DNA from: Candidatus Hydrogenedentota bacterium
Lineage (GTDB): Bacteria; UBA8481; J006
Assembly (NCBI GenBank): GCA_003697085.1
Contig: RFFU01000052.1
Location: forward strand, 1-8,685
DNA: 8,685 nucleotides
Reading direction: 5' to 3'
How positions within the stretch are numbered: the stretch's first letter is position 1; every line of letters starts with the position of its first letter. This document shows, piece by piece, positions 4,704 through 8,685 of this stretch. Below the pieces are notes generated by a model that ran no database searches, was not told where the DNA came from, and saw only the letters and a list, made by a program, of their open reading frames with translations. The translations under genes were made by a program, and so were the position numbers.

Positions 4704-6110
4704 ATGCCGTGGAATTACCCATCTTACTCTCCTCCGCGCGGAATAACCGGGATTCTGCGGTCGTTCGGTCCCGGCGCGATCCTCGCTTCGGCCACGATCG
4801 GCGCCGGCGAGACGATCTTGGCGGTGCGCGCCGGAGCCTGGGGCGGATATGACCTCCTCTGGCTCATCTTCCTCGCTTGCCTGACGAAATCCTTCTTCCT
4901 GCTCTGGTTCCTCGGACGCTACGCGGCCTTGACCGGGGACAACGTCGCGGCGCGTCTGAAAGAATTTCCCGGGCCGCCGGGTTGGCTCCTCGTCTTCATC
5001 CTCTTCGCCGATCTCGTTCCCGCCGGTCCCGTCTTCGCCGCCATCGCCTCCCCCTGTGGAAAACTCATCGCGGACATCCTCGCTTCGTCGTTTCCCTCCC
5101 TCACGGGGCTTCTCGCCGACCCGCGAACCTGGGGAATCGCCTTCGCCTTGCTCGCCATCGGGCTCGCCGTCATCCAAAAATATGATTTCCTCGAAAAACA
5201 ACAGGTCTTCGTCTGTCTCGTGCTCCTCCTGGCGGTCATTCTCTCGACCCTCCTCGTTCATCCCAGCCTCAAATCCATCGTCGTCGGGCTCCTTTCCTTC
5301 GGAAAGGTTCCGAACGTCCCCCACTGGGCGGCTCACGCCGTTCACGCCGATCGGATCGGCCTCGAACTCGCCACTGTCTTCGGCTATGCCGGAAACATTG
5401 CGATGGGATACATCGTCTATGCCGACTTCGTCCGCGAAAAACGTTGGGGTGTCTATGCGGCCACGGAGCCCCCTCCCGAACCTTCGGCGCTGCCGATGGA
5501 CGAAGAAAACCTTGCCCGAGCCCGCGCCGGCTTGATCCCCCTCTGGGGCGACCTCGCCGTCACCTCCTTGCTCATCTTTCTCGTCACCGGCGCTTTTCTC
5601 ATCGCGGGAGCGGCCATCCTCAACCCGCGCCAAATGCTTCCGGCCGGATTCGATCTTCTCTCCAAGCAGGCGACTATCTTCTCCACAATCTCTCCCTACC
5701 TGATTCCGGTATACTATGTAGCGATCCTCTTCGCTCTCTGGGGAACCCTCAATTCGCTTCCCGAAATCTACGCGCGCGTTACGAGAGACTTCCTCGCCGT
5801 TCTCGCCCCGGAACGCTTCCGGAACCTGCAACTCTCTACCGTGATGCGCATTCTCGGAGCCTATTTCGCCGTGTGTGTCGTCGTTTTGATTGCCCGCGGA
5901 ACGAAACCGATGGCGATGATCCATTTCGTCGGCCTCTATTCCACGAACCTCGGCGTCGCCGCGGCAATGGCCGCCGCGCTCTGGCTCGATCGAAGATTGC
6001 CTCGCCCCCTCCGCTCCTCCCCCTTCTTCTTCGTAATGGGACTCCTTTCCTTCCTCGTTATCGCCGTCTTTTCCGGTATTTCGGCTTATCACCAGTGGTT
6101 TGTCTCGTGA
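4704..6110 (+). CDS. Divergent Nramp-like metal ion transporter
   Basis: The 468-residue integral membrane protein has about 11 hydrophobic segments, the size and layout of the Nramp (SLC11) family. Residues 21-60, FGPGAILASATIGAGE then GGYDLLWLIFLACLTKSF, match the first two Nramp helices. However, the canonical TM1 metal motif DPGN is replaced by GAGE (33-36). The helix expected to be TM6 reads FGYAGNIAMGYIVYADF (226-242) in place of the usual MPH-containing segment. This matches a variant group, annotated as Nramp-family transporters in Planctomycetes-like genomes, whose substrate is to my knowledge not established. Divalent metal uptake is therefore an inference; a different ion is possible. 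There is no good Shine-Dalgarno; an in-frame stop lies 10 bases upstream, so ATG 4704 is the first possible start. It is the first gene of a four-gene unit, and its stop codon lies inside a palindrome shared with the next gene's leader. Confidence 0.8.
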   Translation: MPWNYPSYSPPRGITGILRSFGPGAILASATIGAGETILAVRAGAWGGYDLLWLIFLACLTKSFFLLWFLGRYAALTGDNVAARLKEFPGPPGWLLVFILFADLVPAGPVFAAIASPCGKLIADILASSFPSLTGLLADPRTWGIAFALLAIGLAVIQKYDFLEKQQVFVCLVLLLAVILSTLLVHPSLKSIVVGLLSFGKVPNVPHWAAHAVHADRIGLELATVFGYAGNIAMGYIVYADFVREKRWGVYAATEPPPEPSALPMDEENLARARAGLIPLWGDLAVTSLLIFLVTGAFLIAGAAILNPRQMLPAGFDLLSKQATIFSTISPYLIPVYYVAILFALWGTLNSLPEIYARVTRDFLAVLAPERFRNLQLSTVMRILGAYFAVCVVVLIARGTKPMAMIHFVGLYSTNLGVAAAMAAALWLDRRLPRPLRSSPFFFVMGLLSFLVIAVFSGISAYHQWFVS

Positions 6111-6118
6111 GACAAACC
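6097..6118 (+). promoter_or_regulatory. Perfect inverted repeat spanning the transporter stop codon
   Basis: GGTTTGTCTC (6097-6106) and GAGACAAACC (6109-6118) are perfect reverse complements separated by GT. In RNA this gives about nine base pairs closed by a CGTG loop. The TGA stop of the transporter (6108-6110) lies in the loop and right arm, and the ATG of the next gene follows two bases after the stem. No T-run follows, so it is not a typical terminator. It could tune translation coupling, act as an RNA processing or stability site, or be a protein-binding site on DNA. Confidence 0.65.
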
Positions 6119-6120
6119 TT

Positions 6121-6576
6121 ATGAAAGAGACCTCCGAACCATCTCCTCAAGAACCGCCGAAGGGAGCACGCGAGACACTGCTCGATCTCGGAGCCGTGGC
6201 ACTCATTCTCCTTGCCGTCGTCATCGCCGCAATCCGCCTCTCCGGCCGAAAAAGCGATCTTCCCGCCGAAGAACCCGATCTCTCCCCGGCAACCGTATCA
6301 CTCCGCGTCCGGCTCGACGAAGCCTGGGCGGAGCCGGATCTGAGAGAAAAAGCGCTTCCGGGTGAAGAGGTCGTCTCCCTCAATGGGAATGTCCACGCGC
6401 GAATTCGATACCGCAACGGACGAACCGCGCAACTCATCGCCTCCGGACCGAAAGCGTTTTTGTACGGTGCCTCTCTCCTCCCCGGGGCCTACACGAGATG
6501 GAAGGGGGATGACTTCGTTCTCAGTGGTTTTATTCTGGCACGCGCGGAAACGGTCCCCTCCCCTCCGCCGCGGTGA
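6121..6576 (+). CDS. Small single-pass membrane protein (possibly DUF4330-like)
   Basis: The 151-residue product has a short polar, Pro/Glu-rich N-terminus, one membrane helix at about 20-40 (LLDLGAVALILLAVVIAAIRL) and a soluble C-terminal part of about 110 residues. That part is rich in short beta-like segments: VSLRVRLDEAW, EEVVSLNGNVHARIRYRNG, DFVLSGFILARAE. The helix is probably oriented with the domain outside the cytoplasm. The layout (an LDLGA-type helix followed by a small beta domain) recalls DUF4330 proteins, which I remember near polysaccharide genes; I am not sure of this match. ATG 6121 is preferred; an in-frame TTG at 6100 lies inside the palindrome. No Shine-Dalgarno precedes it, which fits translational coupling to the transporter. 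Its stop overlaps the ligase start by four bases, so it may assist that enzyme. Confidence 0.7.
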   Translation: MKETSEPSPQEPPKGARETLLDLGAVALILLAVVIAAIRLSGRKSDLPAEEPDLSPATVSLRVRLDEAWAEPDLREKALPGEEVVSLNGNVHARIRYRNGRTAQLIASGPKAFLYGASLLPGAYTRWKGDDFVLSGFILARAETVPSPPPR

Positions 6577-7793
6577 AACCATCTTCTTCCGGCGGCAGCG
6601 CCGCCGAAATCGACCCGTGCTTCGCCGATAACTCGTTTCTCCTTCCTGGAAAGCCGACTCCCGGTAAACTGATCGCACCGCTTCTTTTCCTGCTTCCCAT
6701 CTCGATGGTGACCGACTTTCTCCTCCCCCGCCTCTTCGATATCCTCTTTCTGCTCCTTCTCTTCCCCTTCTTGTTCGATCGAAATCGAAAGAATCGATAT
6801 CAATGTTTCGGATTCGAGCCGCTGTTGGCGTGTTATCTTCTTGTTGCGGCGATCGCCTGGGGCCGAGGACTTGTTATTGGAACCCTCGATGATCCTTTCC
6901 GCGGGCTTCCCACGGCGGCACGCCTTCTGGAGATTATCCTCTTTATCCCCGTCATCACCGTTCATACCATCGCTCCGCGGGAAAGACGATATTTTCTTGC
7001 TGGAATCACGGCGGCCTTTGTCGTCCATCTTCTCCTTTTCGCCGTTTTCGTAGGCCCGGCCGCACACCTTGCCGAGTCCGAGCCGGAATGGAGCCGGACC
7101 GCGGAACGGATCTCTTCGACGACGGCGCTTCTTCTCCCGATCGCCGCCGCTTTCGTTCTCTTTTCCCCAACATTTCTTCGCCTCGCCGCCCTTCTCCTCC
7201 TTCCCGTGCTCGTCGCGCTTGGAGGGAATCGCGCCTCTACCGTCGCGGGCTTGGTGGCGCTTCTCGTTGTCGTCCTCTTTGTTCCCTCATCGAGGCTCTC
7301 CGCGGCATCACGCCGGTTTCTCGGCGCCGTACTGATTACCTTCTTGCTCCTCTTTCTCCTTTCGAAACATGCACAGTACGGGCTCACAAGTCTTGCGGGT
7401 GAAAATTTCCCCATCGGTGAATACGGACGTTTCTATTCCTGGCATCAGGCCCTTCATGAATGGCGGAATACCCCCTTCCTGGGACGAGGCCTCGGCGCGG
7501 TACGCCGTACATTCTACGAGGGCGACTGGGTACGCGTGCTCCACGAGACAGGATTGACCGGACTCTTCTTCCTCCTCCTTCCCGCCGTGACTCTTCTCCG
7601 GATCTCGCTCGCCCGTCGAACCCCCTTTTCGCTCTCCATCGGCGGCGTCCTGCTCGTTCTGCTCCTCCGCAGCATCTTTTCCAGCCCGTTGCTTCGGATT
7701 TCAGATATCGGTATCCTGTTATTGATGATTTCCGTCCGCCGTTCAGTGTCCGTTCACCCCTCTGAAACGACAACCGGAAATCTCCCGATTTGA
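6573..7793 (+). CDS. O-antigen ligase / polymerase-like membrane protein (Wzy_C type)
   Basis: The 406-residue protein has about 11-12 hydrophobic helices and one large loop, as in WaaL/Wzy-type GT-C enzymes. These use undecaprenyl-linked glycans at the outer face of the inner membrane, either joining them to an acceptor or polymerising them. Typical features are GGNRAS (Arg220 at the end of a helix), then a loop with RFYSWHQALHEWRNTPFLGRG, ending in VLHETGLTGLFFLLL (His324-Glu325). A His in this loop is needed in studied WaaL ligases. Ligase and polymerase cannot be separated from sequence alone. Translation starts at GTG 6573, overlapping the stop of the upstream gene as GTGA. There is no Shine-Dalgarno, so translation is probably coupled. 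The first ~30 residues are polar and cytoplasmic. Neighbouring methyltransferase and GT2 genes fit a surface-glycan role. Confidence 0.85.
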   Translation: MKPSSSGGSAAEIDPCFADNSFLLPGKPTPGKLIAPLLFLLPISMVTDFLLPRLFDILFLLLLFPFLFDRNRKNRYQCFGFEPLLACYLLVAAIAWGRGLVIGTLDDPFRGLPTAARLLEIILFIPVITVHTIAPRERRYFLAGITAAFVVHLLLFAVFVGPAAHLAESEPEWSRTAERISSTTALLLPIAAAFVLFSPTFLRLAALLLLPVLVALGGNRASTVAGLVALLVVVLFVPSSRLSAASRRFLGAVLITFLLLFLLSKHAQYGLTSLAGENFPIGEYGRFYSWHQALHEWRNTPFLGRGLGAVRRTFYEGDWVRVLHETGLTGLFFLLLPAVTLLRISLARRTPFSLSIGGVLLVLLLRSIFSSPLLRISDIGILLLMISVRRSVSVHPSETTTGNLPI

Positions 7794-7833
7794 GTTCGCG
7801 ATGTCTTCCAACCCTCAACCACCGGAGAGATCG

Positions 7834-8544
7834 ATGAATTTGGATGTCAAAAAGGAAACAAAGGCCTACTTCGATTCGGTCGCCGAAAAATTCGAAGGAT
7901 ATTATGACGCACCGACGCTCGGCAATCAACTGCGGCATACTTTCGTTCAAGAACGAAATCGCCGCCATATTCTCACTTACCTTCAGTCAATAAAAAGCAA
8001 AAATACTCCCCTCAAAAACATTCTTGACGCAGGTTGCGGCAACGGAGATTTCTCGAATCGACTTGCGCGGGAATTCCCCGACGCTTTGGTTCACGGAGTG
8101 GATTTTTCGATGGAGATGCTGCGCCTGGCAAAAAAAAGACGCCGCAACGAAATACGGCGGCTCTCCTTCAGTCGCCAGGATCTTTCCCGTCCTCTCGCCT
8201 TCCCCACGGAAACCTTCGACCTTACCATTTGTCTCAACCTCCTCCACCACATTCCGCCGGAAAGACAAAATGAGACCCTTCGGGAATTGACACGAATCAC
8301 CCGTTCCCATCTCATCCTTGAGATTAAACGACGCCACCTGCTTTTTTCTGCACTGACTCGGAACCGTGCCTTTGGATTCCTCCCGGTATTCCCTACATCA
8401 ATCCGAGAAGTACGGCAAACCATTGAAAGCGCCGGCTTTGTTCTCGAACGACTCCTTCCCGTCTTCCGCCCCCTCTTCCTCTGCCCCGTCGTTGTCCTTG
8501 CATGGAAGCGAAAAGAAACCAACGACCGTTGTGAAGGTCGTTAA
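7834..8544 (+). CDS. Class I SAM-dependent methyltransferase
   Basis: The 236-residue product has a Rossmann-type methyltransferase core: motif I LDAGCGNGDFS (Asp65 to Ser75), the acidic residue binding the SAM ribose in HGVDFSMEML (Asp90), a motif II/III region with FDLTICLNLLHHIPPE, and LILEIKRRH after it. The N-terminus KKETKAYFDSVAEKFEGYYD is typical of methyltransferases acting on lipids, quinones or glycans. The substrate is unknown; it may methylate a sugar or lipid carrier made with the adjacent ligase. I chose ATG 7834 because GGAG lies 6 bases upstream; an in-frame ATG at 7801 would add 11 residues but has a weaker ribosome site. It follows the ligase by 40 bases and ends in a terminator hairpin, making it the last gene of the unit. 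Confidence 0.88.
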   Translation: MNLDVKKETKAYFDSVAEKFEGYYDAPTLGNQLRHTFVQERNRRHILTYLQSIKSKNTPLKNILDAGCGNGDFSNRLAREFPDALVHGVDFSMEMLRLAKKRRRNEIRRLSFSRQDLSRPLAFPTETFDLTICLNLLHHIPPERQNETLRELTRITRSHLILEIKRRHLLFSALTRNRAFGFLPVFPTSIREVRQTIESAGFVLERLLPVFRPLFLCPVVVLAWKRKETNDRCEGR

Positions 8545-8550
8545 TCTTTT
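8521..8550 (+). terminator. Probable intrinsic terminator after the methyltransferase gene
   Basis: AACGACC (8521-8527) pairs with GGTCGTT (8536-8542) across an 8-base loop, followed by AATCTTTT (8543-8550). The stem is only 7 bp and overlaps the last codons and the first base of the stop codon. It would end the four-gene unit starting at 4704. Confidence 0.6.
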
Positions 8551-8685
8551 CCGTCAGAGAAACATCACCTCGACTCTTCAAAAACACCGTCATTCCCACA
8601 TTCTCCGCCCGTTTCTCCCGTTCCCCTATTCTCCTTATCCTCTCTCTGCCCCTGTGTCTCTGTGGCCCCGCCTAACCCCGCTCCC
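8551..8685. other. Gene-free right end with degenerate repeat remnants
   Basis: The last 135 bases are pyrimidine-rich on the plus strand. A segment at about 8648-8668 reads on the minus strand as CCACAGAGACACAGGGGCAG, a CACAGAG-type degenerate repeat akin to the CACGGAA units elsewhere. No gene, hairpin or promoter is supported here. Confidence 0.5.

Noticed and set aside
4324-4722. Lys/Gly-rich open frame (KAKGKRQK-like) before the Nramp-like gene
   Set aside because: The sequence simply translates the GGCAAAA repeat array; there is no convincing ribosome site or signal, and the frame covers the likely promoter.
4518-6092. Long minus-strand open frame (524 codons) opposite the Nramp-like gene
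   Set aside because: It is antisense to a well-supported membrane protein, its translation is Glu/Arg/Gly/Asp-rich without any fold signature, and it runs into the TTTTGCC repeat array. Base composition of the real gene explains the open frame.

Overview
The window looks like a chromosomal segment of a diderm (Gram-negative-type) bacterium. One gene encodes a beta-barrel outer-membrane protein with a signal peptide and a C-terminal Phe. There is also an O-antigen-ligase-type membrane protein, and Shine-Dalgarno sites precede several genes. GC content is moderately high. The intergenic DNA is unusually rich in degenerate short repeats (CACGGAA-type, GGCAAAA-type and GTGAACGGT-type). I have seen such repeats in large, poorly curated genomes of environmental lineages such as Planctomycetes and related candidate phyla. 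That placement is only an impression; no rRNA or other marker is present to test it.

Left part (1-2050): a secreted, very Arg/Lys/Glu/Gly-rich repeat protein runs off the left edge on the minus strand (1-452). A roughly 575-base gene-free stretch follows, holding a possible promoter/dyad, a hairpin element and a composite array of degenerate repeats. The array stops within 10 bases of the 3' end of a minus-strand outer-membrane beta-barrel gene (1029-1715). A 335-base divergent intergenic region with a second copy of the hairpin element and a 13-bp tandem repeat leads to the next gene.

Middle part (2051-4703): a two-part glycosyltransferase (unknown N-terminal region plus GT2/GT-A domain, plus strand) converges with fabI, the NADH-dependent enoyl-ACP reductase of fatty-acid synthesis (minus strand). 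A 395-base divergent intergenic region contains a second array of TTTTGCC units and a likely promoter for the genes to its right.

Right part (4704-8544): four plus-strand genes are packed as a probable operon. They encode a divergent Nramp-like transporter without the canonical DPGN metal motif, a small single-pass membrane protein (possibly DUF4330-like), an O-antigen ligase/polymerase-like protein and a class I SAM methyltransferase. The junctions are 10 bases (within a perfect 10-bp-arm inverted repeat containing the transporter stop codon), a 4-base GTGA overlap and 40 bases. A stem-loop with a T-rich tail closes the unit. The GT2, ligase and methyltransferase genes point to cell-surface glycan or lipid-linked glycan synthesis. 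The link to metal transport is only by position.

No tRNA, rRNA, CRISPR array, transposase or integrase was seen. The items most worth a second look are the edge-truncated Arg-rich secreted repeat protein, the stop-codon-spanning palindrome, the Nramp-like protein with altered metal motifs, and the mosaic of intergenic repeats.
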